Both the position numbers and the translations under genes were made by a program. The notes under the pieces were generated by a model. The model was not told the DNA's origin. It searched no databases and saw nothing but the letters and a program-made list of their open reading frames with translations. From Rhizobium chutanense (GTDB lineage Bacteria; Pseudomonadota; Alphaproteobacteria; Rhizobiales; Rhizobiaceae), in NCBI RefSeq assembly GCF_002531935.1, contig NZ_NWSV01000016.1:54480-118479 (forward strand): a stretch of 64,000 nt of DNA, written 5' to 3'. Below are positions 16,947 to 24,942 of this stretch, one piece after another; position 1 is the first letter of the stretch, and each line of letters starts with the position of its first letter.

Positions 16947-17074
16947 GGCAGGAGAACCGCCCAGTGGATCGCCAGCCAGAGCACGACAAGGACGACCAGC
17001 GTGATGCCGATCACCCTCGATAAAGCCGACTGTGCCAGCAGGCTGACGGAGGGGCGATCGGGGCTTGGGGGCAT
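16943..17074 (-). CDS. 43-residue single-span membrane peptide heading the zinc transporter operon
   Basis: Too short for most gene finders, this frame begins MPPSPDRPSVSLLAQSALSR and continues into VIGITLVVLVVLWLAIHW, a single 20-residue membrane span, ending AVLLP. AGGA lies 6 bp before the ATG. Its stop overlaps the aztA start (ATGA), so ribosomes reading it would feed directly into aztA. It lies 15 bp after the two Zur-like operators and is probably the first cistron of the zinc operon. A small accessory subunit or regulator of the permease is likely. I know no named family for it. Confidence 0.68.
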   Translation of the reverse strand: MPPSPDRPSVSLLAQSALSRVIGITLVVLVVLWLAIHWAVLLP

Positions 17075-17089
17075 GGCTGATCCTACAAT

Positions 17090-17116
17090 GTAATAACATT
17101 ACGGTTATGTTATAAC
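17090..17116 (-). promoter_or_regulatory. Tandem Zur-like operators of the zinc operon
   Basis: Two 13 bp palindromes lie one base apart: GTAATAACATTAC (17090-17102) and GTTATGTTATAAC (17104-17116). Both follow the alphaproteobacterial Zur pattern of an AT-rich dyad containing ATGTTAT/ATAACAT. They lie 16-42 bp upstream of the micropeptide start and would cover the promoter. The expected behaviour is repression when zinc is plentiful. The match to Zur is from memory of the consensus. Confidence 0.72.
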
Positions 17117-17299
17117 GATTGCGGCAGGATTGAGGCAGAGTTCGTGAGGTGCGGCCATTTGACAGCAAGCGCTTTTCAGCGCTTCAGCAGACATAATGCT
17201 CGAGGTCAAAGCTGCGTAAAGGTTGCTAGGGCGATCGACGGGGCGCAATGCGTTCGCATTCCGCCAATCATCGCTGCCCTTGCTCCAAGAGCAGCCCCA
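17117..17299. other. Gene-free region upstream of the zinc operon
   Basis: This short stretch is the start of a 570 bp gene-free region that runs to the peroxiredoxin gene. It contains an AGCGCTTTTCAGCGCT hairpin at about 17168-17183 and no credible reading frame. The remainder of the region is made of repeats, listed separately. Confidence 0.6.
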
Positions 17300-17399
17300 C
17301 CCTCCGTCGTCCTCGGGCTTGCCCCGAGGATCCACTCTGCCCTCGATCGGCACCGGGCATGGATCCCAGGCTCGGTGGCCTGGGATGACGGAGAGTGGG
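17300..17399. repeat. Dispersed palindromic repeat, family D
   Basis: It starts with GTCGTCCTCGGGCTTGCCCC, continues GAGGATCCA, and ends with a reversed version of the same module, GGATCCCAGG...CCTGGGATGAC. Each end forms its own stem. Similar TCATCCTCGGGCTTGACCCG motifs are widespread between genes of alphaproteobacteria. It is the only copy I found in the window. Confidence 0.65.
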
Positions 17400-17433
17400 G
17401 GAGCGTTTCTGCCAAACTCGCCGTCGGCGGCCG

Positions 17434-17525
17434 CCCCTCATCCGCCTGCCGGCACCGTCCTTCGGACCCCCGCTTGCGGGGCGAAGGGGATATGCCGCGC
17501 CCCTCTCCGTTCCCGTCCGCCCTTG
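17434..17525. repeat. RIME-like repeat, family B, partial copy
   Basis: The left half of the family B element is present: CCCCTCATCCGCCTGCCGGC, then CGGACCCCCGCTTGCGGGGC and GAAGGGGATATGCCGC. The right half is replaced by a family C repeat. It therefore looks like a mosaic junction. Confidence 0.7.
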
Positions 17526-17532
17526 CGAAAGT

Positions 17533-17670
17533 CCCCTCCCCAACCCCTCCCCACAAGGGGGAGGGACTAACCCGGCGCACCCGCCTCATCCACTCGAAAC
17601 GGCGCAGATATGGAAAACCGGTGCGGCAGGTTAAGCCCCTCCCCCTTGTGGGGAGGGGTTTGGGGCGGGG
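17533..17670. repeat. Inverted pair of family C repeats
   Basis: CCCCTCCCCAACCCCTCCCC followed by ACAAGGGGGAGGGACTAACC at 17533-17574 is answered by an inverted copy, CCCCTCCCCCTTGTGGGGAG, ending GGGG at 17670. About 55 bp separate the arms. The same pair occurs at 49597-49758 after ribB. As RNA the two arms could form a long stem, so it may act as a terminator or mRNA end for the convergent transcripts. Confidence 0.75.
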
Positions 17671-17689
17671 TCTTGGGCGGGTCCGAAGC

Positions 17690-18175
17690 TCAGAGCTGTT
17701 CCAGCATCGCCGCAGCGCCCGAAACCGTCGCCTGGCCGGGGCTTTCCTCGACGTTAAGAGACTTCACCACGCCGTCTTCCACCAGCATCGAATAGCGCTT
17801 GGAGCGCAGGCCGAGGCCGCCGGCGGAGAGGTCGGCGTCGAGGCCGACGGCCTTGGTGAAGCCGGCGTCCCAATCGGCGAGGAAGTGGATCTTACCCATG
17901 CCGCCGGAGGATTGCGCCCAGGCGCCCATCACATGCCAGTCGTTGACGGCGACGACAGCGATGTCGTCGACGCCCTTGCCGAGGATGGTGTCGCGGTTTT
18001 CCAGATAACCCGGCAAATGGTTCAGCGAGCAGGTGGGCGTGAAGGCGCCCGGCACGGCAAAGAGGACGACGCGCTTGCCGGCGAAAAGCTGCTCGGTGGT
18101 GATTTCGACCGGGCCGTCGGCGGTCTTTTCCTTGAAGGTGGCGGCAGGAAGCTTGTCGCCGATCGCGATGGTCAT
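17690..18175 (-). CDS. Peroxiredoxin, Prx5 type
   Basis: The 161 residues hold the atypical Prx5/AhpE-like motif VPGAFTPTCS, with peroxidatic Cys49. KKHLPGY-like NHLPGYLENRD and VVAVNDWHVMGAW follow as the family signatures. It reduces hydrogen peroxide and organic peroxides in the cytoplasm, using glutathione or glutaredoxin in related bacteria. MTIAIGDKLP at 18175 is the start, since family members begin here; an ATG 31 codons upstream gives an unlikely low-complexity extension. The gene follows the DsbD-like gene in the same direction by 90 bp, and both concern thiol chemistry. Confidence 0.93.
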   Translation of the reverse strand: MTIAIGDKLPAATFKEKTADGPVEITTEQLFAGKRVVLFAVPGAFTPTCSLNHLPGYLENRDTILGKGVDDIAVVAVNDWHVMGAWAQSSGGMGKIHFLADWDAGFTKAVGLDADLSAGGLGLRSKRYSMLVEDGVVKSLNVEESPGQATVSGAAAMLEQL

Positions 18176-18264
18176 GATCTTCTCCTTGAATTCCGGTTTT
18201 TGGGTTTTGGGTTCCGGCTGGGCGGCGGGCGCCGCAGGGGCTCTGCGGCGACTATAAGAGCCGG

Positions 18265-19128
18265 TCATTCAAAGGCAAGCGTGGTTTCCATCGCCCGCGC
18301 GCCGTCGATGACGAGCACGCCCCAGCGCTTGCCCGATATGTCGTAATTCTCAGGCAGCTTACCGATGGCGACATCGACCTTGAAGTTGGCGCCGTCGCGT
18401 TTACCGCCGACCTGCTTGGTGAAGGCATGCCCGCTCGGCCCGGTGACGATGATATCGGGGGCGGACTTTCCCGCGCCTGGGCTCTCGCCTGGCCCCTTGG
18501 CCGGCAAGACCAGCGTCAACGACAGCGTTTTCCGGTCAGGCGACATCGCATGCGCGGTCACGTCGAAATCGGCCGATGGCGGCTTCGGCAGCCTGGCCTC
18601 GGCCGCCTGGAGGATCGCCTCCTCCTCCGGGTGCGACTGGATGGCGGGGCCGAGCTTCAGCTGAAAATTCGCCTGGAAGGGGATGCAGATATCCCTGCAG
18701 ATGCCGATGAAGGCCAAGGCATCGATCGCGACCGGGGCCTTGCCTGCCGCCGTCAACGACAGCGGCAGCGTCACCGGCGCATCATAGGCGATATCCTCGA
18801 TCGCGCCGTTGAAAAAATGCTTGGGAACGGGATAGCCGATGGCATCGAGCGAAACACCGCTGCCGGCCGCGATGGTCACCTGCGGCGGAATGCCGTTGCC
18901 GCCGGGCTCTTTCCAATAGGTGATCCAGCCGGGTTTCGGCTCGATCTGCAGGGCGGCGCGGATTTTGCCGCCGGCATCGGGCGCCAGCGCCACCAGCCGC
19001 ATGCGGCCGCCCTCATTGTCCGCCCAGGCGCTCATTTCCGCATGAGCGGAACAAAGGGGGACAAGGGCTGCTGCCGCCGAAAAGACCGCCATGAAAAGCC
19101 GACGCGAGACTGAGGAAATAATCATCAT
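18265..19128 (-). CDS. Secreted DsbD N-terminal-like (DsbD-alpha) protein
   Basis: The 287 residues have a signal ending LVPLCSAHA. The exported domain is like the alpha domain of DsbD. LQIEPKPGWITYWKEPGGNG and IPPQVTI are the family signature, and LAFIGICRDICIPFQANF carries the paired cysteines (C-x3-C) that would exchange disulfides. The membrane and thioredoxin domains of full DsbD are missing. It probably acts as a periplasmic thiol reductant or a cytochrome/copper maturation helper. It precedes a peroxiredoxin gene on the same strand, and is divergent from yqgE. Confidence 0.85.
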   Translation of the reverse strand: MMIISSVSRRLFMAVFSAAAALVPLCSAHAEMSAWADNEGGRMRLVALAPDAGGKIRAALQIEPKPGWITYWKEPGGNGIPPQVTIAAGSGVSLDAIGYPVPKHFFNGAIEDIAYDAPVTLPLSLTAAGKAPVAIDALAFIGICRDICIPFQANFQLKLGPAIQSHPEEEAILQAAEARLPKPPSADFDVTAHAMSPDRKTLSLTLVLPAKGPGESPGAGKSAPDIIVTGPSGHAFTKQVGGKRDGANFKVDVAIGKLPENYDISGKRWGVLVIDGARAMETTLAFE

Positions 19129-19268
19129 GGAACAACGGTTTACCGAAACTGAGGTTTCACCGCCAGAAGTCGCTGCGATTCAAATCTTCATTTTCAGTTG
19201 ATTGATGTGTGACATTGGCCCATGTTTCTCTTGTCAAGGCCTCGGTGCGGCTGGCAGCAGGAGGAACG

Positions 19269-19874
19269 ATGTCCTTATCGACGCTGAAGAACAGGCGGGA
19301 ACGTGGCTTCTTCGATGGCCAGTTCCTCATCGCCATGCCCGGTATCGAAGACCGCAACTTTGCCCGCACGGTGATCTATATCTGCGCGCATTCGGATGCC
19401 GGCGCCATGGGCTTCGTCATCAACCGGCCGCAGAGCCTGACCTTCACCGATGTGCTGCTGCATCTCGATATGATCAAGCAGGAAGATTCGATCGTGCTGC
19501 CGAAGCGGGCGCGCGACTTCCCGATCCAGACCGGCGGCCCGGTGGAAAGCGGCCGCGGCTTCGTGCTGCATTCGGACGATTATTCCAGCGACTCCTCGAT
19601 CCCGGTCAGCGACGACATCTGCCTGACGGCGACGCTCGATATCGTGCGCGCCATCTCCAAGGGCGATGGGCCGACGCGGGCGACCATGCTGCTCGGCTAT
19701 TCCTCCTGGTCGGCCGGCCAGCTCGAAAACGAGGTGGTCAACAATGGCTGGCTCACCTGCCCGGCCAATGAGGAACTGATCTTCGACCGCAGCCTCGACG
19801 ACAAATACGAGCGGGCGCTCGCCGGCATGGGCGTCACCGCCGCCATGCTTTCGGCCGAAGCCGGCCACGCCTGA
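19269..19874 (+). CDS. YqgE/AlgH (UPF0301) family protein
   Basis: The 201 residues carry the UPF0301 pattern: GQFLIAMPGIEDRNFARTVI, ICAHSDAGAMGFVINRPQ, QTGGPVESGRGFVLHS, LGYSSWSAGQLENEV and NGWLTCPANEELIF. Family function is unsettled; AlgH was tied to alginate regulation in Pseudomonas. The ATG at 19269 has AGGAGG at good spacing, so the in-frame upstream ATG at 19209 is rejected. A hairpin GGCCAC/GTGGCC overlaps the end of the gene at about 19864-19882. It is cytoplasmic by sequence. Confidence 0.93.
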   Translation: MSLSTLKNRRERGFFDGQFLIAMPGIEDRNFARTVIYICAHSDAGAMGFVINRPQSLTFTDVLLHLDMIKQEDSIVLPKRARDFPIQTGGPVESGRGFVLHSDDYSSDSSIPVSDDICLTATLDIVRAISKGDGPTRATMLLGYSSWSAGQLENEVVNNGWLTCPANEELIFDRSLDDKYERALAGMGVTAAMLSAEAGHA

Positions 19875-20003
19875 GGTGGCCGGCCCGAGGTGGCTGGTCT
19901 TGATGTGGCTGGCCCGAAGATAGCGGGAACGAATTGCGCCAGATGACGTTTCATTTCGGCGAACATGGACGCGAGGTCCATGTCGACGAAGGAGACATCA
20001 CTT

Positions 20004-20195
20004 ATGGGTAGCACCAGCGACAAGATATCAGGCAAGGCCAACGAAATTGCCGGCAAGACCAGGCAGGCCGCCGGCAAGGCCATGGGCGATCGCGAGATGC
20101 AGGCCAAGGGCGCCGTTCAGGAAGCCAAAGGCAAGGGACAGGTCGCAACCGGCAAGGTCAAGGACAAGCTCAAGGGCGCCGTCGACCGGCTCTGA
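20004..20195 (+). CDS. CsbD-family stress protein
   Basis: The 63 residues are hydrophilic and Lys/Gly/Ala-rich. They hold the CsbD repeats SDKISGKANEIAGKTRQAAGK, AVQEAKGKGQVATGKVKD and a C-terminal LKGAVD. CsbD-like proteins rise in general stress and have no known enzyme activity. AAGGAGA lies 8 bp before the ATG at 20004; the upstream ATG at 19965 lacks a ribosome-binding site. A strong rho-independent terminator follows at 20221-20256, so the gene is a single cistron. Confidence 0.92.
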   Translation: MGSTSDKISGKANEIAGKTRQAAGKAMGDREMQAKGAVQEAKGKGQVATGKVKDKLKGAVDRL

Positions 20196-20220
20196 GCCAG
20201 AAGCGCATCCGTCATGAACC

Positions 20221-20256
20221 ATGCCTGCTGCGCCTCTCGCGCGGCAGGCATTTTTA
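20221..20256 (+). terminator. Rho-independent terminator of the csbD-like gene
   Basis: ATGCCTGC (20221-20228) pairs with GGCAGGCAT (20243-20251), and TTTTT directly follows. The stem has an inner extension of GCG/CGC. It lies 26 bp past the csbD stop codon. The next gene begins 34 bp later. Confidence 0.8.
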
Positions 20257-20289
20257 ATCCACCCCTCTCGCTGTGCAGAGATAGACACG

Positions 20290-21363
20290 ATGAAGCTTTT
20301 CGCCTGCGACAATTGCGATCAGGTCGTCCACTTCGACAACCGGCAATGCGTGCGCTGCAACCATCGCCTCGGCTTCCTGCCCGGCGATCTCGCCATGCAT
20401 GCGCTGGAGGCGCGTGACGAGACGCTGTGGCAGCTGGTTTCCGATCCCGACCGCCACGTCCGCTTCTGCGCCAATGCCGGCCTCGACATCTGCAACTGGC
20501 TGGTGGACGGCGAAAGCGACAGCGAATTCTGCGCGGCCTGCCGCCATAACCGGCTGGTTCCCAACACCGACACCCAGAACGGCATCGACCGCTGGCGGCG
20601 CATCAGCCAGGCGCAGCGTCATCTCTTCTATTCGCTCTTGCGCTGGAGGCTGCCGCATCCCGACCGGCTGCAGGATCCGCAAGGCGGCCTGGTCTTCGAT
20701 TTCCTCGAGGATTGCCTGCAGAGCGACGGCTATGTCGTGCCCGCCATGACCGGCCACGAGGAAGGCCTGATCACCATCCGCGCCGCCGAGGCCGACGATG
20801 CGACGCGCGAACAGGCGCGCAGTTCGATGAACGAACCCTATCGCACGCTGCTCGGCCATTTCCGCCACGAGAGCGGCCATTTCATCTGGAACAAGCTGGT
20901 GCGCGATCAGAATGGGCTTGCGGATTTCCGCGCCGTCTTCGGCGACGAACGGCAGGATTATGCCGCAGCCCTGCAAAGCCATTATGCCGGCGGCGCGCCC
21001 TTGGGCTGGCAGGACAATTTCATCAGCGCCTATGCGGCGTCGCACCCCTGGGAGGATTTCGCCGAATGTTTCGCCCACTACCTCCATATCGTCGACACGC
21101 TGGAAACCGCCCGCGCCTTCGGCATCGCCATCGATCCGCGCGGCCATGAGGAAATATCCGGCGAGGTCGATTTCCTCCCCTACCGGGCAAAAAGCGCCGA
21201 ACAGCTGGTCAGCGCCTGGGTGCCGCTCAGCATCGCCATCAACGCCATCCAGCGCAGCATGGGCCAGCCGGACTCCTACCCCTTCGTGCTGTCCTCACCC
21301 GTCGTCACCAAGCTCGAATATCTGCACCGGCTGATCCAGGGCGCGGCGGCGGTGCGGCAATAG
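20290..21363 (+). CDS. Putative zinc-binding metallopeptidase (DUF2248 type)
   Basis: The 357 residues begin with a zinc ribbon, CDNCDQ and CVRCNHRLGFLP, with a second pair in FCANAG/CNWL and CAACRHN. A long helical domain ends in HFRHESGHFIWNKL, an HExxH-like motif that reads HESGH, with a further ligand region in PWEDFAECFAHYLHIVD. The arrangement fits the putative zinc-binding peptidase family PF10005. MKLFACD at 20290 is the natural start; an upstream frame adds 23 residues but crosses the terminator. Substrate is unknown, and the protein should be cytoplasmic. Confidence 0.88.
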   Translation: MKLFACDNCDQVVHFDNRQCVRCNHRLGFLPGDLAMHALEARDETLWQLVSDPDRHVRFCANAGLDICNWLVDGESDSEFCAACRHNRLVPNTDTQNGIDRWRRISQAQRHLFYSLLRWRLPHPDRLQDPQGGLVFDFLEDCLQSDGYVVPAMTGHEEGLITIRAAEADDATREQARSSMNEPYRTLLGHFRHESGHFIWNKLVRDQNGLADFRAVFGDERQDYAAALQSHYAGGAPLGWQDNFISAYAASHPWEDFAECFAHYLHIVDTLETARAFGIAIDPRGHEEISGEVDFLPYRAKSAEQLVSAWVPLSIAINAIQRSMGQPDSYPFVLSSPVVTKLEYLHRLIQGAAAVRQ

Positions 21364-21470
21364 CCGGGGTAGATTGGTGGACATGTGTTGCCGCGGGAAA
21401 CTTCGCTGATGTCGCGCGAGAAATGCCAACCGGCGGCCTCGCTGGCGTCAGGCGCCGCCCTATCCCCACC

Positions 21471-21593
21471 CTCATTCCTGTGCTCGTCACAGGAATCCAG
21501 CCACCGCGCGTCGGCGCGGTGAATGACTCATTCGACAGTAAAGAGTCTCCCGCGCCCAAGGACTTGGGCGCACTGGACGAGCACAGGAATGAG
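21471..21593. repeat. Dispersed palindromic intergenic repeat, family A, copy 2 (inverted)
   Basis: This copy is in the opposite orientation to the one at 374-505. It shows the same modules: CTCATTCCTGTGCTCGTCAC, CCGCGCGTCGGCGCGG, GCGCCCAAGGACTTGGGCGC and a closing GAGCACAGGAATGAG. The right arm has lost about eight bases (TTCCTGTG). It lies in the gap between the zinc-ribbon peptidase and rnhA, which are convergent. Confidence 0.85.
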
Positions 21594-21614
21594 GAGCACG
21601 AGGAGAGGCACCCC

Positions 21615-22070
21615 CTAAAACGAAACCGCCTTGCCCTTCTTGAACGGCTCCATGCCCCTGCGCGCAAGTTCATCGGCGCGTTCGTTTTCCGGGTGGCCGG
21701 CGTGGCCTTTGACCCAGTGCAGCGTCACCTTGTGGCGGTTGCGGGCTTCCTCGAGCGCCTGCCAGAGTTCGGCATTCTTCACCGGCTTCTTGTCTGCGGT
21801 CTTCCAGCCGTTTTTCTTCCAGCCGAAGATCCACTTGGAAATGCCGTCCTTGACATAGGCGCTGTCGGTATAGAGATCGACCTCGCAGGGGCTCTTCAGG
21901 GCCTGCAGCGCCGAGATTGCCGCCAGCAGTTCCATGCGGTTGTTGGTCGTATCCGCCTCGCCGCCGCAAAGTTCCTTTTCGACGTCGCCGTAACGCAGCA
22001 CTGCCCCCCAGCCGCCGGGACCGGGATTGCCGGAGCAGGCGCCGTCGGTGAAGATATCGACGTGTTTCAT
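21615..22070 (-). CDS. rnhA: Ribonuclease HI
   Basis: RNase HI cuts the RNA strand of RNA-DNA hybrids in the cytoplasm. The 151 residues hold all catalytic acids: IFTDGACSGNPGPGGWGA (first Asp), NRMELLAAI (Glu), LYTDSAYV (Asp) and VKGHAGHPENERADELA (His and last Asp). Length is normal. The ATG at 22070 overlaps the thrB stop (ATGA), so it is coupled to thrB. It is the last gene of a minus-strand block containing DUF983, SURF1, ispH and thrB. Confidence 0.97.
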   Translation of the reverse strand: MKHVDIFTDGACSGNPGPGGWGAVLRYGDVEKELCGGEADTTNNRMELLAAISALQALKSPCEVDLYTDSAYVKDGISKWIFGWKKNGWKTADKKPVKNAELWQALEEARNRHKVTLHWVKGHAGHPENERADELARRGMEPFKKGKAVSF

Positions 22071-23032
22071 AGGCTCAATCCGTATTCGGCGGCTGAGCCG
22101 ATCTGGCGGTGGAAACGCAGTTTGCGGAGATATTCGATCGGATCCTTCTTGGTGACCATGGCGCCTTCCGGCGTCGTCAGCCAATCATAGAGCCGCGTCA
22201 GGAAGAAGCGCAGCGCCGACCCGCGCGACAGCACCGGCAGGGCGGCGATCTCTTCATCGCTCAACGGGCGGACACTCTGATAACCCTCGAGCATCGCCGT
22301 CCCCTTGGTGATGTTGTAGGCGCCGTCCTTTTCGAAGCACCAGGCGTTCAGGCAGATCGAGACGTCATAGGCGAGCAGGTCGTTGCAGGCGAAATAGAAA
22401 TCGATCAGGCCGGAGAGCTCGTCGCCGAGGAAGAAGACATTGTCGGGGAAAAGGTCGGCATGGATGACGCCGGCAGGCAGGCTCTTCGGCCAGGCAGCGG
22501 AGAGGAAATCGAGTTCGCCGCGGATCTCGGTCTGCAGGCCGGCCTCGACCTCGCCGGCGCGATCCGCCGACTTTTCCCAGAGCCCCCGCCAGCCGTCGAT
22601 CGACAGGGCATTCGCCCGCTTCAGTTCGAATCCCTCGCCGGCCACATGCATTTCGGCCAGCGCCCGGCCGACCTCGCGGCAATGTTTGGCCTCCGGCTTT
22701 CTCAGCCACATGCCTTCGAGGAAGGAGATCAGTGCCGCCGGCCGGCCGGAGAGCGAGCCGAGCAGTGCGCCGTCGCGCCGCGGCAGCGGCAGCGGGCAGG
22801 ACAGGCCCCGGGCGGAGAGATGCTGCATCAGGCCGAGGAAAAACGGCAGGTCGGTCTTTTCCACGCGCTTTTCATAGAGCGTCAGGATCAGCGGATCCTT
22901 GGAGGTGTGCAGCAGAAAATTGGAGTTTTCGACGCCTTCGGCAATGCCCTTGTAGGAGAGCAGGCTTCCCGCGTCATATTCCGTCAGGAACCATTTCAGA
23001 TCGTCTTCGGCGATATCGGTATAGACTGCCAA
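22067..23032 (-). CDS. thrB: Homoserine kinase (aminoglycoside phosphotransferase fold)
   Basis: The 321 residues match the ThrB type common in alphaproteobacteria: YKGIAEGVENSNFLLHTSKD and LTLYEKRVEKTDLPFFLGLM. The kinase core is AGVIHADLFPDNVFFLGDELSGLIDFYFACND with catalytic Asp and the DFY metal site. It phosphorylates homoserine for ThrC, whose gene is at 2151. It is coupled to rnhA by ATGA, and ispH ends upstream 77 bp away. It is cytoplasmic. Confidence 0.96.
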   Translation of the reverse strand: MAVYTDIAEDDLKWFLTEYDAGSLLSYKGIAEGVENSNFLLHTSKDPLILTLYEKRVEKTDLPFFLGLMQHLSARGLSCPLPLPRRDGALLGSLSGRPAALISFLEGMWLRKPEAKHCREVGRALAEMHVAGEGFELKRANALSIDGWRGLWEKSADRAGEVEAGLQTEIRGELDFLSAAWPKSLPAGVIHADLFPDNVFFLGDELSGLIDFYFACNDLLAYDVSICLNAWCFEKDGAYNITKGTAMLEGYQSVRPLSDEEIAALPVLSRGSALRFFLTRLYDWLTTPEGAMVTKKDPIEYLRKLRFHRQIGSAAEYGLSL

Positions 23033-23108
23033 GTGAGGTCGCCTTCATGCATTGCTGTTATTGGGTCCGCCGCGTTGATCATCCGGCGTCGTGACTTGAT
23101 CCTGACGA

Positions 23109-24110
23109 TCAGCCGTTGACGAAGGCCATGTCGGCCGCCGTCAGCTCGATGCTGCGCAATTCGCGGTTGACCAGGAAATTCTCGGTTTCCTGCACCGTCT
23201 CGGCCAGTTCGACCTGAGCGTCGAAGCGGGCGCGGAACGCCTCGATGATCTCGTTGACGATCACCTCGGGGGCGGAGGCGCCGGCGGAGAGGCCGAGCGT
23301 CGAAATCGCGCCGATCTCCTCCCAGTCGAGTTCGGCGGCGCGCTGCACCAGGATCGATTTCTTCGCCCCTGCCCTCAGCGCCACTTCGACGAGGCGCTTG
23401 GAATTGGAGGAATTCGGCGCGCCGACGATGATGAAGAGATCGCAGCCGGGGGCGGCCTGCTTCACCACTTCCTGGCGATTGGTCGTGGCATAACAGATCG
23501 AATCGGCCGCCGGCGCCGTCAGGTTCGGGAAACGCTGCTGCAGCCGGGCGATGACGCCGGCCGTATCGTCGACCGACAGCGTCGTCTGGGTGACATAGCC
23601 GAGATTGTCGGGATCGGCGGGGAGATAGGCGTCGGCATCCTCGATCGTCTCGATCAGCGACACCGAGCCTTCCGGCAATTGCCCCATCGTGCCGATCACC
23701 TCGGGGTGGCCGGCATGGCCGATGAGCACGACATGGCGGCCGAGGCGATTGTGGCGCATCGCCTGCTTGTGGACCTTGGAGACCAGCGGGCAGGTGGCGT
23801 CGAGATAAAAGAGATTGCGGCTTACCGCATCCTCCGGCACCGATTTCGGCACGCCATGGGCGGAGAAGACCACCGGCTGGGCGCGATGTTCGGTCGGGAT
23901 CTCGTCCAGTTCCTCGACGAAGACGGCGCCCTTGGCCTCCAGCCCCTCGACGACATACCGATTGTGGACGATCTCGTGGCGCACATAGACCGGCGCGCCA
24001 TAGGATTTCAGCGCCAGCACGACGATCTGGATGGCGCGGTCGACGCCGGCGCAGAAACCGCGCGGGCCGCAGAGCCTGATCGTCAAGGGAGGTTTCGCCG
24101 CAATATTCAT
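23109..24110 (-). CDS. ispH: 4-Hydroxy-3-methylbut-2-enyl diphosphate reductase
   Basis: IspH makes isopentenyl and dimethylallyl diphosphate in the last step of the MEP pathway, using a 4Fe-4S cluster. The 333 residues show its cysteines at RGFCAGVDRA (residue 20), DATCPLVSKVH and DSICYATTNRQ. GHAGHPEVIGTMGQ and VGAPNSSNSKRL are further family signatures. The start at 24110 was chosen because homology begins at MNIAAK; a long open frame upstream is spurious. Dxs, the first enzyme of the same pathway, is at 61900. The gene lies between surf1 and thrB. Confidence 0.97.
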   Translation of the reverse strand: MNIAAKPPLTIRLCGPRGFCAGVDRAIQIVVLALKSYGAPVYVRHEIVHNRYVVEGLEAKGAVFVEELDEIPTEHRAQPVVFSAHGVPKSVPEDAVSRNLFYLDATCPLVSKVHKQAMRHNRLGRHVVLIGHAGHPEVIGTMGQLPEGSVSLIETIEDADAYLPADPDNLGYVTQTTLSVDDTAGVIARLQQRFPNLTAPAADSICYATTNRQEVVKQAAPGCDLFIIVGAPNSSNSKRLVEVALRAGAKKSILVQRAAELDWEEIGAISTLGLSAGASAPEVIVNEIIEAFRARFDAQVELAETVQETENFLVNRELRSIELTAADMAFVNG

Positions 24111-24186
24111 GTCTTTTCCGTCAAAATTCCGTACCGCATCGGGATAAGCGACCTCTAGCCCAATATGGCCGGGAATTGAAGCGATA

Positions 24187-24942
24187 CTATTGCCGAGGCT
24201 GCGTGCCGGGTTTGCGGAACCAGGAGATCGCCACCACGACGACGAGCACGGCGGCAAGCCCGTACCAGGTGAAGGCATATTGCAGATGGTCGTTCGGCAG
24301 ATCGACCTGGGTGACGCCGCCGATCGGCAGGCCGGCCGGATTGGGGGTGGAATCAGCATCGACGAAAAAGGGAATGACGCGGGCTTTGTCGAGCCCGACG
24401 CTCTCGGCCATGACGTCGAGATCCTTCCAGTAGAAGATATTCTTGGCGACGTCGTTGTCGGGCACCACCCATGAGGGCTTGCCGGGCAGTTTGCTGCGCG
24501 CGAGACCGGTGACGGTCTGCTGATCCGTCAGCTGGCCCTGCATGCGCATCTCCGGTTCCTTGTTGTCAAAGGGAACGAAGCCGCGGTTGACGAAGAGCGC
24601 GCGCCCGTCGGCAATCTCCAGCGGGGTATAGATGTAATAGCCGGTCTGGCCGCGCCAGGTGGCGAAGAAGTGGCGCTCCTTGTTGTTGATGTAGCGGCCG
24701 GTGGCGGTGACCTTGCGGTACTCGATGTCGCCGCCGGAAGCCGCCATCGCCTCGATATCGGCGAGCGGCACCGGGGCGGCCACTTGCCGCGCGGCGATAT
24801 CGGCCAGCAGGCCTTCCTTCCAGTGAAGGCGCTGCAGCTGCCAGGTGCCGAGCGAAATCAGGATGGCGAGCGCAATCAGCACCAGGATGCCGGTTGCCAC
24901 AGGCAATCGGCGGCGCGGCATGGCATGGTCGATATCAGTCAC
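24187..24942 (-). CDS. SURF1-family cytochrome oxidase biogenesis protein
   Basis: The 251 residues fit SURF1: an N-terminal membrane helix (ILVLIALAILISLGTWQLQRL), a periplasmic domain with GRYINNKERHFFATWRGQTG, and FVNRGFVPFDNKEP. The C-terminal helix is YAFTWYGLAAVLVVVVAISWF. SURF1 helps insert heme a into subunit I of aa3 oxidase. The start overlaps the end of the DUF983 gene by 8 bp. The oxidase genes lie upstream on the same strand, but are separated by an inserted gene, repeats and a terminator. Confidence 0.92.
   Translation of the reverse strand: MTDIDHAMPRRRLPVATGILVLIALAILISLGTWQLQRLHWKEGLLADIAARQVAAPVPLADIEAMAASGGDIEYRKVTATGRYINNKERHFFATWRGQTGYYIYTPLEIADGRALFVNRGFVPFDNKEPEMRMQGQLTDQQTVTGLARSKLPGKPSWVVPDNDVAKNIFYWKDLDVMAESVGLDKARVIPFFVDADSTPNPAGLPIGGVTQVDLPNDHLQYAFTWYGLAAVLVVVVAISWFRKPGTQPRQ

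Noticed and set aside
17533..17670. Possible CRISPR-like spacing of GC-rich repeats
   Set aside because: Only two copies in inverted orientation, no regular direct repeats or spacers and no cas genes in the window.
23109..24359. Longer ispH start at 24359
   Set aside because: The extra 83 residues do not resemble IspH, overlap the surf1 gene end, and the family begins at MNIAAK (24110).
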